DNA of 64,000 bases from DAOUJI01 sp965219565 (GCA_965219565.1 OZ244780.1:1798001-1862000), one strand, 5' to 3'. Positions 9,601 to 17,398 are shown, numbered from the stretch's first letter. Translations and numbers: made by a program. The notes: a model not told the origin generated them from the letters alone.

Positions 9601-10197
9601 CAACGGGATGTCCAGCTTCTGGCTCATATGTATCAGGGCGTCGTTGATGGCCGGAAGTTCCTCTATGTGCTTATGGCGTTGCAGTTCCAGGAAGAACCCG
9701 TCGGGTCCCAGCAGGTCCTTGTACCAGAGGGCGGCGTTTTCCGCATCCTCAATGCGCCCGTCGGATATGAGCTTGGGGACCTCAGCCGTCGGGCATCCAG
9801 ACAAGATGGTTAATCCCTCATGGTGCTGCTCCAGCAGTTCCTTGTCTATTCGCGGCTTGTAATACTGCCCTTCCATGTGGGCCGAGGTCACCAGCTTGAC
9901 CAGGTTCTTATAGCCCTGGTTGTTCCTGGCAAGCACGGTCATGTGGTATGGACTGCGTTCGGACGGGCCCCGTTCGAGGCGGCTGTTGTGGGCGACGTAC
10001 AGCTCGCAGCCTATGATGGGCTTGATGCCGGCTTCCTTGCAGGCTGTGTAGAACTCTACGGCCCCATAAAGGGCGCCGTGGTCGGTTATTGCCAATGAGT
10101 CCATACCCAACTCTTTGGCCTTGGCCACCAGCTTGTGGATGCGGCTGACACCGTCCAGAAGGCTGTATTCGGTATGGACGTGTAGGTGTGTGAACAT
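6622..10197 (-). CDS. dnaE: DNA polymerase III subunit alpha
   Basis: The main replicative polymerase, about 1191 residues. The start at 10197 places the PHP domain at the extreme N-terminus (FTHLHVHTEYS); a TTG 42 bases upstream is less likely. The PHP motifs HLHVHTE, ITDHG and GCEL are intact, so metal binding is plausible. The family C polymerase core is clear, with the PDIDMDF catalytic motif near residue 400, then GAIN-like fingers and a helix-hairpin-helix region. The C-terminal part holds an OB fold and a Gln/Pro-rich linker with a final small domain. No intein is seen. It lies 81 bases downstream of polA on the same strand, so the two may be co-transcribed. Confidence 0.97.
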   Translation of the reverse strand: MFTHLHVHTEYSLLDGVSRIHKLVAKAKELGMDSLAITDHGALYGAVEFYTACKEAGIKPIIGCELYVAHNSRLERGPSERSPYHMTVLARNNQGYKNLVKLVTSAHMEGQYYKPRIDKELLEQHHEGLTILSGCPTAEVPKLISDGRIEDAENAALWYKDLLGPDGFFLELQRHKHIEELPAINDALIHMSQKLDIPLVVTNDCHYVEKEDSYLQDVLICIHTGTTVQDEKRLKMEDDSYYLKSGEEMAADFPDFPEAVENAGRIADMCNVTLDMGELHLPTYPVPDGVTSDEYLAQIAWEGFKALYPRPSDEAVQRLDYELDVIKQTQFANYFLVVWDIISFVRERQLVLGVRGSAAASLVLYCLGVTQVDPLEYRLVFERFLNIERKEMPDIDMDFQDDRRDEVLAYVTERYGQDRVAQIITFGTLGAKASLRDVGRSLGMTYADVDRVARLVPFKARTLEDALAATPELRELRESDEAIGKLIETAMGLEGTVHHASTHAAGVVIASEPLTEYLPLQKAVRGDTPGSLAMTQYAMDPVAKLGLLKMDFLGLTNLTILDRAVKMVEATRGIKIDLYRLPLDDQKTFELLASGNTSDVFQLESAGMQRYIRELKPSCLADISAMIALFRPGPMEHITTFIEAKHGRATVKYPHPSMEDILEETHGVIVYQDQVLLILQAFAGYSLGQADIVRKAMGKKIPELMGQERDRFVAGAMSKGFSEELAQDVFNLIEPFAGYAFNKAHSVSYALISYWTGYFKANYPLEYMASVLNSRLDHPERTANAISECFRMGIPVLLPDVNTSGVHFSITKDDRGVPGLSFGLAAIKNVGEGAVKPMVEERMEGGPYESIEDFCGRADLRGLNRRTLESLIKVGALESLGNRGAVLNSLDQILSLSQTESSRKASGQSSLFDAHPEMEAAGTALTINISGGDVQPSEKVAWERELLGVPLTENPWKAAVNVQGDDIITSQDKLDVEIDGQNVKALGQVSSVSRRYTKDQRAFAVATLDLVYGRVEVIAWPDVLEKTGSLWEEGMLLLVSGRAKARGDEISIHCYTAEQFTVTPTEKPPKGEPPLPSEQPSVQEHAPEYTAPAVQANDNGSSNGHGRSGALVMVSMTESDDAEEDTHLLREAIRTMLEYPGNDRVQLEIATQGRRVLLDLPVVTIGYEEELCSRLESLLGEGSVRTEMPVG

Positions 10198-10278
10198 AAA
10201 GTGAAGAAAGGATAAAACAGCCAAAGAACGGGCTGTCAAGGCTGTTTGGCCGGATTCCGAGGGAATCTTGGGGGCGGG

Positions 10279-13065
10279 CTATCCTGCTTGTTCGAGGTCT
10301 CCCCAATTGGGGCCCGTTTTTACGTCCACCTTTAGCGGCACGGACATGTCCATTGCGTTGGACATCTCTTCCAAGGCCAGGTCGGTGGCGGCGTCCAACT
10401 CGTCCATCGGCGCTTCGAACATGAGCTCGTCATGGACCTGAAGGAGAAGCCTAGTCCGCAGCCCCGATTCACTCAACCGCTTGTGCACGTTTATCATTGC
10501 CAGCTTCATGATGTCAGCGGCGCCTCCCTGGATGGGCATGTTCACCGCCGCCCTTTCGGCTCCCTGGCGAACGTTGAAATTGGAGGCGTTTATCTCAGGG
10601 ATGTAACGGCGCCTGCCCAGAGGCGTGGCGACATATCCGTCCTCTCGTACTTGCTGCTTCACCGAGTCCAGGTAGTCCCGGATGCCCGGGTACTTGGAGA
10701 AGTAGTTGTCGATGAACTTCTGGCCCTCGTCGGGCGAAAACTCCGTCTGTTGGGAGATGCCGAAGGGGGAAAGTCCGTATATTACGCCGAAGTTGAGGAT
10801 TTTCGAGATGCGGCGCATGTCCGATGTGACGTCTTCTAAGGGAACGTCGTACATGAGGGCGCCTGTGGCCGAGTGGATGTCCTCGCCCCGGTTGAAGGCC
10901 TCCAGCAGAGCGGCGTCCTGGGACAAATGGGCCAGCACCCTTAGCTCGATCTGGGAGTAGTCGGCTGAGAGCAGGGTCCACTCCGGGGCGTTCTCAGCCA
11001 CGAAGGCCTTACGCACCTGTCGTCCTAATTCCGTGCGTACAGGAATGTTTTGGAGGTTAGGGTCGCTGCTGGAAATCCTGCCGGTGGACGAACCGGTCTG
11101 GTTGTACGACGTGTGGATGCGGCCGGTGCGTGCGTTGATAAGTTCGGGAAGGGAGTCCACGTAGGTCGACTTGATTTTGGAAAGTTGCCTGTACTCAAGC
11201 ACCCCGTCGATGACGGGGTGGGCGCCCCTTAGAGCCTCCAGCGCCCCTGCATCGGTGGTGTAGCCGCCCGTCTTGGTGCGTTTTGTTTTGGGAAGTTGCA
11301 GCTCGTTGAAGAGCAGATCGCTGAGCTGTTGGGGCGAATTGATGTTGACCGTATGGCCAACGGAGTCATATATCGCTTGTTCAACCCTCCGCAGATGCTG
11401 GGCGAGGTCTCTCGACATCTCGTGCAGTGAGCCTACGTCCAGGCCGATTCCGTTGCGCTGCATATCCACGAGAACGGGGACGAGGGCCATCTCCATATCG
11501 GAGAACAGTTCCCATATTCCGTCCCGTTTCAGTTGTGGGTCGAAAAACGTCCTTAGTCTCCCGGTGACGTCGGAGTCCTTGGACGAATAGACGACGGCCC
11601 GCTCTATGGGCGTTTTGTCGAAAGTGATTTGCTTCCTTCCGGTCCCTATCAGCTCAGTGATTTCTTCCATTTCCACATCCAGAACCTGAAGGGCCAGGTT
11701 CTTGAGGCCAATGGCTTTTCGTCCCATGAGATGGGCAGCCACCATAGTGTCGAAGTCCACGTTGGCGACCTTGACCCCGTGATTGGCCAGGACGCTCAGG
11801 TCGTAGTTGGCGTTATGGGCGGTCTTGCCCATGCTGGGCGACTCCAGCACAGGGCGCAAGGCAGGCAGGACCTCTTCCAAGGGAAGCTGCTCCCCTTCCT
11901 GGTGAGCTACTGGCACGTACCAACCCTTGCCGGGTTCCGTGGAAAAGCTTAACCCCACCAGTTCTGCTTTCATGGGGTCCAGGGCCGTGGTCTCAGTGTC
12001 GAAGGCGAACCATTCTGCGCCGGACAATTCCCTGACCAACACCTCTAGCTTCTCTTTGGTGTCTACGACGGAATACTCCGTGGAGTCAGGCCCGGGGACT
12101 TGGGGCGACGGTTCATCTGCAAAAGTGGGTTGGTTTGGATTGGGAACCCTAGACGCAATGGCATTACTGAAGTCGAATTGCCTGAAAAGTTCGATAATGT
12201 CCTTCCGGTCGTATCTCCAGAACCGGCACTCCTCCAGGTCCAAGTTCACAGGGGCGTCTCTGACTATAGTGGCTAGCTCTTTGCTCAAGAATGCGGTGTC
12301 TTTGTGTTCGCGCAGGGCCTCCCTCACTCTGGTCGGTTCGACTTGGTCGAGGTTCTCGTATATGTTCTCTATGTTGCCGTGCTCTAGGACCAGCTTGATG
12401 GCGGTCTTGTCTCCGATCGTCGGAACGCCGGGAATGTTGTCCGACGTGTCGCCTTTCAGGGCCTTGAAGTCAGGCTGTTGGTCGGGCGTCAGGCCGCCGA
12501 AACGAGCGCGGACCTCGGAGTCGCCGTATACCTTGCGGTCCTGAATGGAATGGAGGACGACCCGCACCCAGGGAGATACCAGCTGGAATGTGTCGGTGTC
12601 GCCGGTGAGAATCACCGTTTCGATTTGCTGCTGCTCGGCGGACCTGGCCAGTGTCCCAATGACGTCGTCGCCCTCGAAACCCTCTTGTTCGAATATGGGT
12701 ACTTTGAATGCCCGCATCAATTCTTTCACGCGGTCGAATTGGTGGCGAAGCTCCGGCGGAGTGGACGGCCTGTGGGCCTTGTATTCCGGGAACCTCAGGC
12801 TTCTGAATGTAGGCGCGGGAAGGTCGAACGCTATGGCGCAGTGGGTGGGCGACCATTCCTGGACCGCCCGGAGAAAGGCATTGGCGAACCCGTAGACGGC
12901 GGTAACATCCTCGCCCGTCTTCCCCACGGTAAGGTGCTGTCTGACGCTTATGGCGTGGAAAGCTCTGTGCACCTGGGCATGGCCGTCGATAATCATAAGC
13001 AACGGCTTGTCGCTGGGCATTAGCATGGGCGGAGTGCCGGAGTCTTCGCGGTGTTTCAGGGCCAT
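10279..13065 (-). CDS. polA: DNA polymerase I with 5'-3' and 3'-5' exonuclease domains
   Basis: A 928-residue repair and primer-removal polymerase. Residues 15-300 form the 5'-3' flap nuclease. The 3'-5' exonuclease at about 330-520 keeps its three acidic motifs (FDTET, an N-x3-D motif in AHNANYD, and Y-x3-D in YSSKD), so proofreading is probably active, unlike in Thermus Taq polymerase. Polymerase motif A (DYSQIELR) has its catalytic Asp near residue 702, followed by motif B (R-x3-K-x6-YG) and motif C (VHDE). The ATG start has AGAGG just upstream. It is the first gene of a probable polA-dnaE transcript. Confidence 0.97.
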   Translation of the reverse strand: MALKHREDSGTPPMLMPSDKPLLMIIDGHAQVHRAFHAISVRQHLTVGKTGEDVTAVYGFANAFLRAVQEWSPTHCAIAFDLPAPTFRSLRFPEYKAHRPSTPPELRHQFDRVKELMRAFKVPIFEQEGFEGDDVIGTLARSAEQQQIETVILTGDTDTFQLVSPWVRVVLHSIQDRKVYGDSEVRARFGGLTPDQQPDFKALKGDTSDNIPGVPTIGDKTAIKLVLEHGNIENIYENLDQVEPTRVREALREHKDTAFLSKELATIVRDAPVNLDLEECRFWRYDRKDIIELFRQFDFSNAIASRVPNPNQPTFADEPSPQVPGPDSTEYSVVDTKEKLEVLVRELSGAEWFAFDTETTALDPMKAELVGLSFSTEPGKGWYVPVAHQEGEQLPLEEVLPALRPVLESPSMGKTAHNANYDLSVLANHGVKVANVDFDTMVAAHLMGRKAIGLKNLALQVLDVEMEEITELIGTGRKQITFDKTPIERAVVYSSKDSDVTGRLRTFFDPQLKRDGIWELFSDMEMALVPVLVDMQRNGIGLDVGSLHEMSRDLAQHLRRVEQAIYDSVGHTVNINSPQQLSDLLFNELQLPKTKRTKTGGYTTDAGALEALRGAHPVIDGVLEYRQLSKIKSTYVDSLPELINARTGRIHTSYNQTGSSTGRISSSDPNLQNIPVRTELGRQVRKAFVAENAPEWTLLSADYSQIELRVLAHLSQDAALLEAFNRGEDIHSATGALMYDVPLEDVTSDMRRISKILNFGVIYGLSPFGISQQTEFSPDEGQKFIDNYFSKYPGIRDYLDSVKQQVREDGYVATPLGRRRYIPEINASNFNVRQGAERAAVNMPIQGGAADIMKLAMINVHKRLSESGLRTRLLLQVHDELMFEAPMDELDAATDLALEEMSNAMDMSVPLKVDVKTGPNWGDLEQAG

Positions 13066-13123
13066 ACGGCCTCTATTCCTGGCGTTTTGCGGCCAACTGG
13101 GGGTTCCCGCTGGTCACGACTTC

Positions 13124-13129
13124 ATTATA
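13124..13129 (-). promoter_or_regulatory. Minus 10 element upstream of polA
   Basis: A perfect TATAAT on the minus strand about 60 bases before the polA start codon, inside a short AT-rich patch of an otherwise GC-rich gap. No good TTGACA-like box is found at 17 bases, so only the -10 element is supported. Confidence 0.5.
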
Positions 13130-13175
13130 CACCACTGTTGTTGCGTCGGGCCGTTCAGGAATCTGGAAGAAGGCA

Positions 13176-13214
13176 AAACGAAAGCCTCCCCGCAACCGTA
13201 CCGCGGGGAGGCTT
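13176..13214 (-). terminator. Rho-independent terminator after the rsmD-coaD operon
   Basis: A 12-bp perfect stem (AAGCCTCCCCGC 13182-13193, GCGGGGAGGCTT 13203-13214) with a 9-base loop. On the minus strand it is followed by CGTTTTG. It lies 47 bases beyond the stop of the coiled-coil gene and before the polA promoter, separating the two transcription units. Confidence 0.85.
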
Positions 13215-13260
13215 CGATGACATCTGACGTATGATTCCTGTGGGGACGGGGAACCTGTGG

Positions 13261-13746
13261 CTACACGTGGACCGCACTGGAAAGGCTATCGATTCCCTTC
13301 CTGACGGAGCCTAGAATCTGTGTTGCCTCTCGCTCCAGGTTCTTGAGTGAGTCGATGACGTATGCGTCGGAGTCGGAGCGGGTCCTCCGTGATTCTATTT
13401 CTGCGTGGTCGACCATGCGGCTGGCCTTTTGCTCTGCTTCGGCCAAGAGGTCTTCAGACTGACGGCGCGCCGTGACCAGCAGTTCGTTCTGGTCCAGCTT
13501 GGCGGCGTAGTCGTCCTCGGCCTCGTTCCTTATCCTGCGGGCTTCTATCTGGGCCTGGGCCAGGATGGAGTCTTTTTTCTCTATTACTTCCTGGGCGGCG
13601 CGCATGTCCTGAGGTATCGCCAACCTTAGCTGCTCCACTAGCTTGAGAAGTTTGTCTTCCTCTACGATTCGCGCCTTGGTCCCGGGCATCCTCTTAGAAG
13701 TCTCCACCAGGGCCTCGACTCTATCGATTATGTTGGTAATGTCCAT
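13261..13746 (-). CDS. Coiled-coil protein, DivIVA-like or AtpF-like
   Basis: A 161-residue, highly charged, almost wholly helical protein. From about residue 45 to 140 it shows continuous heptad-like Ala/Leu/Ile spacing with many Glu, Arg and Gln, as in DivIVA/GpsB C-termini or the ATP synthase b subunit. There is no N-terminal membrane segment, so an AtpF role is unlikely. It sits 34 bases downstream of coaD at the end of a three-gene operon. A role in division-site or polarity scaffolding is possible but is an inference from shape only. Confidence 0.6.
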   Translation of the reverse strand: MDITNIIDRVEALVETSKRMPGTKARIVEEDKLLKLVEQLRLAIPQDMRAAQEVIEKKDSILAQAQIEARRIRNEAEDDYAAKLDQNELLVTARRQSEDLLAEAEQKASRMVDHAEIESRRTRSDSDAYVIDSLKNLEREATQILGSVRKGIDSLSSAVHV

Positions 13747-13780
13747 GTCCGGCTCCTTGAATAAATTGGCTTAAGGCTTC

Positions 13781-14266
13781 TTAGGCTCTGGAATCAAGTC
13801 TGGCTCGTACGGCTTCGATGACGTGGTTGGGCAGCAGATTGGATACGTCTCCTTCAAGGCCTATCACTTCTTTCAAGAGGCTTGAGCTGACGTAGTGATA
13901 CTGCAAGCTGGCCATCAGGCAAACGGTCTCGATATCGGGAGCCAGCTTCTTGTTCATAAAGGCCATTTCGAATTCATACTCGAAGTCCGAACCGCGGCGA
14001 AGTCCTTTTACAATAGCTTTAGCGCCGAGGCGCCTGGCCGCTTCTACAACCAGGCCACTAAAGGATTTAACCTCCACGTTGGGTATGTGATGTATTGCAT
14101 CGCGAAACAGCTCTACTCGCTCCTCGGTGTTGAACAAGAGCCGCTTGCTGGGTGTGTCGTAAACTGCGACTATTACTTTCTCGAAGATGTTCGATGCCCG
14201 TGTGGCTACGTCGACGTGCCCCAGGGTAACCGGGTCGAATGAGCCAGGGTACAGGGCAACGGCCAT
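13781..14266 (-). CDS. coaD: Phosphopantetheine adenylyltransferase
   Basis: A 161-residue cytosolic enzyme that adenylates 4'-phosphopantetheine to dephospho-CoA, the penultimate step of CoA synthesis. The N-terminal YPGSFDP...GH nucleotidyltransferase signature is intact, and the length is exactly that of bacterial CoaD. Its start codon directly abuts the rsmD stop, so translation is likely coupled. The last CoA-synthesis gene, coaE, lies 15 kb away in this same window. Confidence 0.97.
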   Translation of the reverse strand: MAVALYPGSFDPVTLGHVDVATRASNIFEKVIVAVYDTPSKRLLFNTEERVELFRDAIHHIPNVEVKSFSGLVVEAARRLGAKAIVKGLRRGSDFEYEFEMAFMNKKLAPDIETVCLMASLQYHYVSSSLLKEVIGLEGDVSNLLPNHVIEAVRARLDSRA

Positions 14267-14815
14267 TTAACGCCCCCCTTTCAAGTAGAAGTCCACCATG
14301 CTGTCTCCGTATCGGTGGCTGCTGGTTCTTTCCATGTTGGCGTACTGGTCCATCAGGGTTAGCCTCTTCGAATGCCCCACCACTAGGACTGCATCGTCCT
14401 CCAGCAGGTCCGAGTCTCCCAGCGCGTCGAGGACTTGGCCCACCGTCTGGAGCTTGTAGGGCGGGTCCATCAGCGCCAGAGAGTAGGGCCCATCCAAGTT
14501 TTGCAGGGCCTTGACGACGTCTATGCAATGCACTTTCGCGCTGTTGGTCATCCGAACAGTCTCCAGATTCTCTTTGAGAACCTCACACTGCCTCGGATGT
14601 CGTTCCACGAAGTCCACCCATTCAACTCCACGGCTCAATGCTTCTATTCCCAATGACCCGGACCCTGCGAAGAGGTCCATCGCGCGGGCGATGCTGTCCA
14701 GGGGGCCGAGAATGTTAAAGATGGCTCCCCTTACCAACTCGGAGGTGGGTCTCACCCCAGGGGCTGCGGCGCCTTTTAGACGCCTGCCTTTGAGGCCCCC
14801 TCCGACCACTCGCAT
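14267..14815 (-). CDS. rsmD: 16S rRNA (guanine(966)-N(2))-methyltransferase
   Basis: A 182-residue SAM-dependent methyltransferase for 16S rRNA. The SAM-binding motif DLFAGSGSLGIEA and the catalytic DPPY motif are both present, and the N-terminal R-V-hydrophobic-GG-x-x-x-G-R-x-L stretch is typical. The rsmD-coaD gene order is widespread in bacteria, which supports both calls. It is the first gene of the operon. Confidence 0.95.
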   Translation of the reverse strand: MRVVGGGLKGRRLKGAAAPGVRPTSELVRGAIFNILGPLDSIARAMDLFAGSGSLGIEALSRGVEWVDFVERHPRQCEVLKENLETVRMTNSAKVHCIDVVKALQNLDGPYSLALMDPPYKLQTVGQVLDALGDSDLLEDDAVLVVGHSKRLTLMDQYANMERTSSHRYGDSMVDFYLKGGR

Positions 14816-14964
14816 AATTCAGGAAGTATACAGGCGTCATTCACGGAGGGTAAAGGAGATTTCAAAGCCAGTTTTTGCGTTTTCTTAGATTATTCCGTGT
14901 TTTGCAGTTGGCTGGCATAGATGCTCGCACCGTACATGGAGGCAAAGAACTAGTGCGCCTTTCG

Positions 14965-14994
14965 TTGACTTGGTTGCGGCTGGCGTGCTAATGT
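14965..14994 (+). promoter_or_regulatory. Probable promoter of the thi operon
   Basis: TTGACT (14965-14970), an 18-base spacer and a weak TAATGT (14989-14994) lie about 30 bases before the riboswitch aptamer. This is the expected place for a promoter whose transcript starts just ahead of the TPP element. Confidence 0.5.
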
Positions 14995-15020
14995 GATTGG
15001 CACAAAGCCCCAGTCCAAAA

Positions 15021-15114
15021 TTCCATTTCGGGAGCTTGGGAAGCCAGGCTGAGAGGGTGGCCGATTCGTCACCGACCGTCCAAACCTGATCCGGGTAATG
15101 CCGGCGAAGGGAGG
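15021..15114 (+). promoter_or_regulatory. TPP riboswitch (THI element)
   Basis: Two conserved TPP aptamer blocks are readable: CAGGCTGAGAGG at about 15045-15056, and ACCTGATCCGGGTAATGCCG continuing into GCGAAGGGAG at about 15084-15114. The ends TTCCATTTCG and CGAAGGGAG can close the outer stem. It lies directly before a terminator hairpin and thiG, so it should switch off thiamin synthesis genes by premature termination when thiamin pyrophosphate is abundant. No protein gene is found between 14816 and 15188. The opposite-strand reading frame over the same bases is a shadow. Confidence 0.93.
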
Positions 15115-15137
15115 AGACGCGGAACCGGAAGCCACTG

Positions 15138-15163
15138 CCGCCAGGCGACCCCTGGCGGTTTTT
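15138..15163 (+). terminator. Riboswitch-controlled attenuator terminator
   Basis: An 8-bp GC-rich stem (CCGCCAGG 15138-15145, CCTGGCGG 15151-15158) with a 5-base loop, followed by TTTTTGATTTT. It lies 24 bases after the TPP aptamer and 26 bases before the thiG start codon, so it is the expression platform of the riboswitch. Confidence 0.93.
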
Positions 15164-15188
15164 GATTTTAGTGTTACGGGAGGCGGCC

Positions 15189-15980
15189 ATGGAGGACCCT
15201 CTTATCATCGCGGGCAAGGAATTCGGCTCCCGGCTCATACTTGGCACGGGCCGCCACCGCACCAATGAAGAAATGGTCGAGTCCGTTGAACAATCGGGAA
15301 CGGAGATGGTCACAGTCGCCATCCGCCGCCTCGACCTGGACGACCCCAACAAGAAGACCATCCTGGACTACATCGATTGGACCAAGTACCAGATTCTGCC
15401 CAACACCGCTGGATGCAGGACGGTGGAAGAGGCGCTGTTTATTGCTAAGCTGGGCCGTTCCGTCACCAATTCCAACTGGGTGAAGCTGGAGGTCATACCC
15501 GACGCCAAATATCTTCTGCCGGATCCCATAGGCACGTTGGAGGCCGCTGAGAAGCTGGTGGCCGAGGGCTTTGTAGTGCTGCCCTACATCCACGCCGACC
15601 CGGTTTTGGCCAAGAGATTAGAGGAAGCCGGGTGCGCCACGGTCATGCCGCTGGGTTCGGCCATAGGCTCCGGCCAGGGAATTCACACCGCGGAAGAGGT
15701 GCGGATAATCATAGAGCAAGCAAACATCCCCGTGGTCGTCGACGCAGGACTGGGCGTTCCATCCGACGCATCCCAGGCGTTGGAGATGGGAGCTGACGCT
15801 GTATTGGTCAACACTGCCATCGCCCAGGCCCATGACCCGGGCAAGATGGGCGAGGCGTTCAAGAAGGGCGTTGAGGCAGGTAGGATGGCTTACCTGGCGG
15901 GCAGAATCCCCAAGCAGGCCTACGCCGCTGCCTCCAGCCCGACCGAGGACGTACCCCAGCCGATGGGGGTTTCAAGCTAA
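15189..15980 (+). CDS. thiG: Thiazole synthase
   Basis: A 263-residue TIM-barrel enzyme that builds the thiazole ring of thiamin from deoxyxylulose phosphate, dehydroglycine and the sulfur on ThiS. Family hallmarks are seen: FGSRLILGTGR at the N-terminus, the active-site region WVKLEVI, and phosphate-binding PLGSAIGSG. The ATG at 15189 is fixed by GGGAGG five bases upstream and gives the family start. It is the first gene of thiG-thiE-thiS under the TPP riboswitch. No thiH, thiO or thiF is beside it. Confidence 0.96.
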   Translation: MEDPLIIAGKEFGSRLILGTGRHRTNEEMVESVEQSGTEMVTVAIRRLDLDDPNKKTILDYIDWTKYQILPNTAGCRTVEEALFIAKLGRSVTNSNWVKLEVIPDAKYLLPDPIGTLEAAEKLVAEGFVVLPYIHADPVLAKRLEEAGCATVMPLGSAIGSGQGIHTAEEVRIIIEQANIPVVVDAGLGVPSDASQALEMGADAVLVNTAIAQAHDPGKMGEAFKKGVEAGRMAYLAGRIPKQAYAAASSPTEDVPQPMGVSS

Positions 15981-15982
15981 CT

Positions 15983-16660
15983 GTGGCCCTGGAACTGCCT
16001 GCTCCTGTCCTGTGCTTAGTCACCGACCGCCGAATATGCGGCGACGACCGCAATGAACTCGTGGAGCGTGTTCGACGGGCGGTGGACGGCGGCGTGAATA
16101 TGGTCCAACTGAGAGAGAAGGATATGCCCGGCGGACGGCTCTTGGAGCTCGCTCAGATGCTCAGGGGTGTGACCGCGGGGCGGGCGCTGTTCATTGTCAA
16201 TGAACGGGCGGACGTTACGTTGGCGTCAGAGGCCGACGGCGTCCAACTAGGAGAAGATGCTTTGCCCGTCCAGGCCGCCCGAAGGCTTGCGTCCCAGATT
16301 CTCGTAGGCCGCTCGGTGCACGACTCTCAAGGCGCCGCGGAGGCCGAACGGGCGGGGGCCGATTTTTTGGTGGTGGGGACAATCTACAAATCGCCGTCCC
16401 ATAAAGGCGGCGCTGAAGCAGGTCCCGAACTTATCCGGGCCATAAAAAGCGTTTCTGGGCTGCCTACTCTGGGTATCGGCGGAGTAACGGTCGAAAATGC
16501 TGGGGAAGTCATCAATGCTGGCGCTGCAGGCGTGGCAGTTATAAGCGCTGTTCTGGGGGCTGAAAGGCCCGAGAAGGCCGCAAAAGAGCTTATGGCCGCG
16601 ATGGAGAAAGCCGAACGAGAATCGACCGAGCCTGCCCGGACAAGCGGAGTACGGGGCTGA
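15983..16660 (+). CDS. thiE: Thiamine-phosphate synthase
   Basis: A 225-residue TIM-barrel enzyme that joins the thiazole and pyrimidine phosphates to thiamin phosphate. Motifs seen are VTDRR near the N-terminus, VQLREKD (diphosphate and Mg binding), GVQLGEDALP, and the phosphate-loop GIGGV near the C-terminus. The start is a GTG two bases after the thiG stop, so the two are tightly coupled. The last 20 residues or so are a charged tail not usual in the family. Confidence 0.95.
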   Translation: MALELPAPVLCLVTDRRICGDDRNELVERVRRAVDGGVNMVQLREKDMPGGRLLELAQMLRGVTAGRALFIVNERADVTLASEADGVQLGEDALPVQAARRLASQILVGRSVHDSQGAAEAERAGADFLVVGTIYKSPSHKGGAEAGPELIRAIKSVSGLPTLGIGGVTVENAGEVINAGAAGVAVISAVLGAERPEKAAKELMAAMEKAERESTEPARTSGVRG

Positions 16661-16661
16661 G

Positions 16662-16871
16662 ATGATTAATTTGACGGTTAACGGCAAGCCTAGAGACGTT
16701 GACGGTGAATTAGACCTGATCAGCTTCCTGCTGAGCTACGACGTTAACCTGGAGCATGTGGCCGTGGGCTATAACGGCGAGGTCCTGGAGAAAGACGACT
16801 ACTCCCAGGTATTCCTCAAGGCCGGGGACGTTCTGGAAATTGTCCGGCCCGTGGGCGGCGGTCAGCTTTAG
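16662..16871 (+). CDS. thiS: Sulfur carrier protein ThiS with a C-terminal Gln-Leu extension
   Basis: A 69-residue beta-grasp protein that carries the sulfur for thiazole formation as a C-terminal thiocarboxylate. The fold is recognised by the MINLTVNG start, the AVGYNGE strand, and a final hydrophobic-E-hydrophobic-V-R-P-V-GGG stretch. In canonical ThiS the chain ends at Gly-Gly. Here it reads GGGQL, so two residues follow the glycines and activation would need their removal or a non-canonical mechanism. It starts two bases after thiE stops. Its stop overlaps the convergent nicotinamidase-like gene by four bases. Confidence 0.92.
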   Translation: MINLTVNGKPRDVDGELDLISFLLSYDVNLEHVAVGYNGEVLEKDDYSQVFLKAGDVLEIVRPVGGGQL

Positions 16872-17398
16872 GGGGCGCCTACGACGTTGGCTCCCAGAAT
16901 CTTCTCCAGGTGGCGCAAGGCCCACGCGTGGGCGTCAGGATCAAAACTGGCAACGCAGTCCTTGGGCACTTCCACGGTGTAGTCGCGGTTTCTGGCGTCG
17001 GATGCGGTGTGCAGCACACAGATGTCTGTGCACACACCACACAGGATGATCTTGTCGGCGGCCAGGTCTGCCAGCCTCTTCTCCAGATCGGTTCCGAAAA
17101 AGCCGCTGTACCGGTTCTTGGGCACCAGGGCGCCCGGCTCAACAAACTTGGTAAGCTCATCGACCACTTCCGTTTCCTCAGTCCCGATGATGCAGTGAGG
17201 CAGAAACATCTGGAACTCTAGGTCGTCGGGTTGGTGGTTGTCGCACACGAACAGGATGGACGAGCCGGCTTCCTTTTCCCGTTTGAGAAGGTCGGCCACC
17301 TTAGGGATAATTTGCCTGGAGGCGTCGCCGCAGTAGAGGTTGTGGCCGGGCTCCAAGAACCCCTTCACCATGTCGATAACTACAACTGCGTTGGCCAT
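16868..17398 (-). CDS. Isochorismatase-family cysteine hydrolase, nicotinamidase-like
   Basis: A 176-residue cytosolic hydrolase. The catalytic triad of the family can be placed at D9, K94 and C127 (in GVCTDIC). Candidate metal ligands D53, H55 and H68 fit the nicotinamidase branch, which makes nicotinic acid for NAD salvage. An additional Cys (C123) sits where Ala or Thr is more common. AGGAGT lies eight bases before the ATG. Other amidase substrates in the family cannot be excluded. Confidence 0.85.
   Translation of the reverse strand: MANAVVVIDMVKGFLEPGHNLYCGDASRQIIPKVADLLKREKEAGSSILFVCDNHQPDDLEFQMFLPHCIIGTEETEVVDELTKFVEPGALVPKNRYSGFFGTDLEKRLADLAADKIILCGVCTDICVLHTASDARNRDYTVEVPKDCVASFDPDAHAWALRHLEKILGANVVGAP

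Noticed and set aside
13261..13746. Coiled-coil gene as ATP synthase subunit b
   Set aside because: There is no N-terminal membrane segment and no other ATP synthase gene nearby. The likeness is only to the helical stalk.
14885..15361. 158-codon minus-strand frame over the thi leader
   Set aside because: It covers the TPP riboswitch and the start of thiG, both strongly supported on the plus strand.
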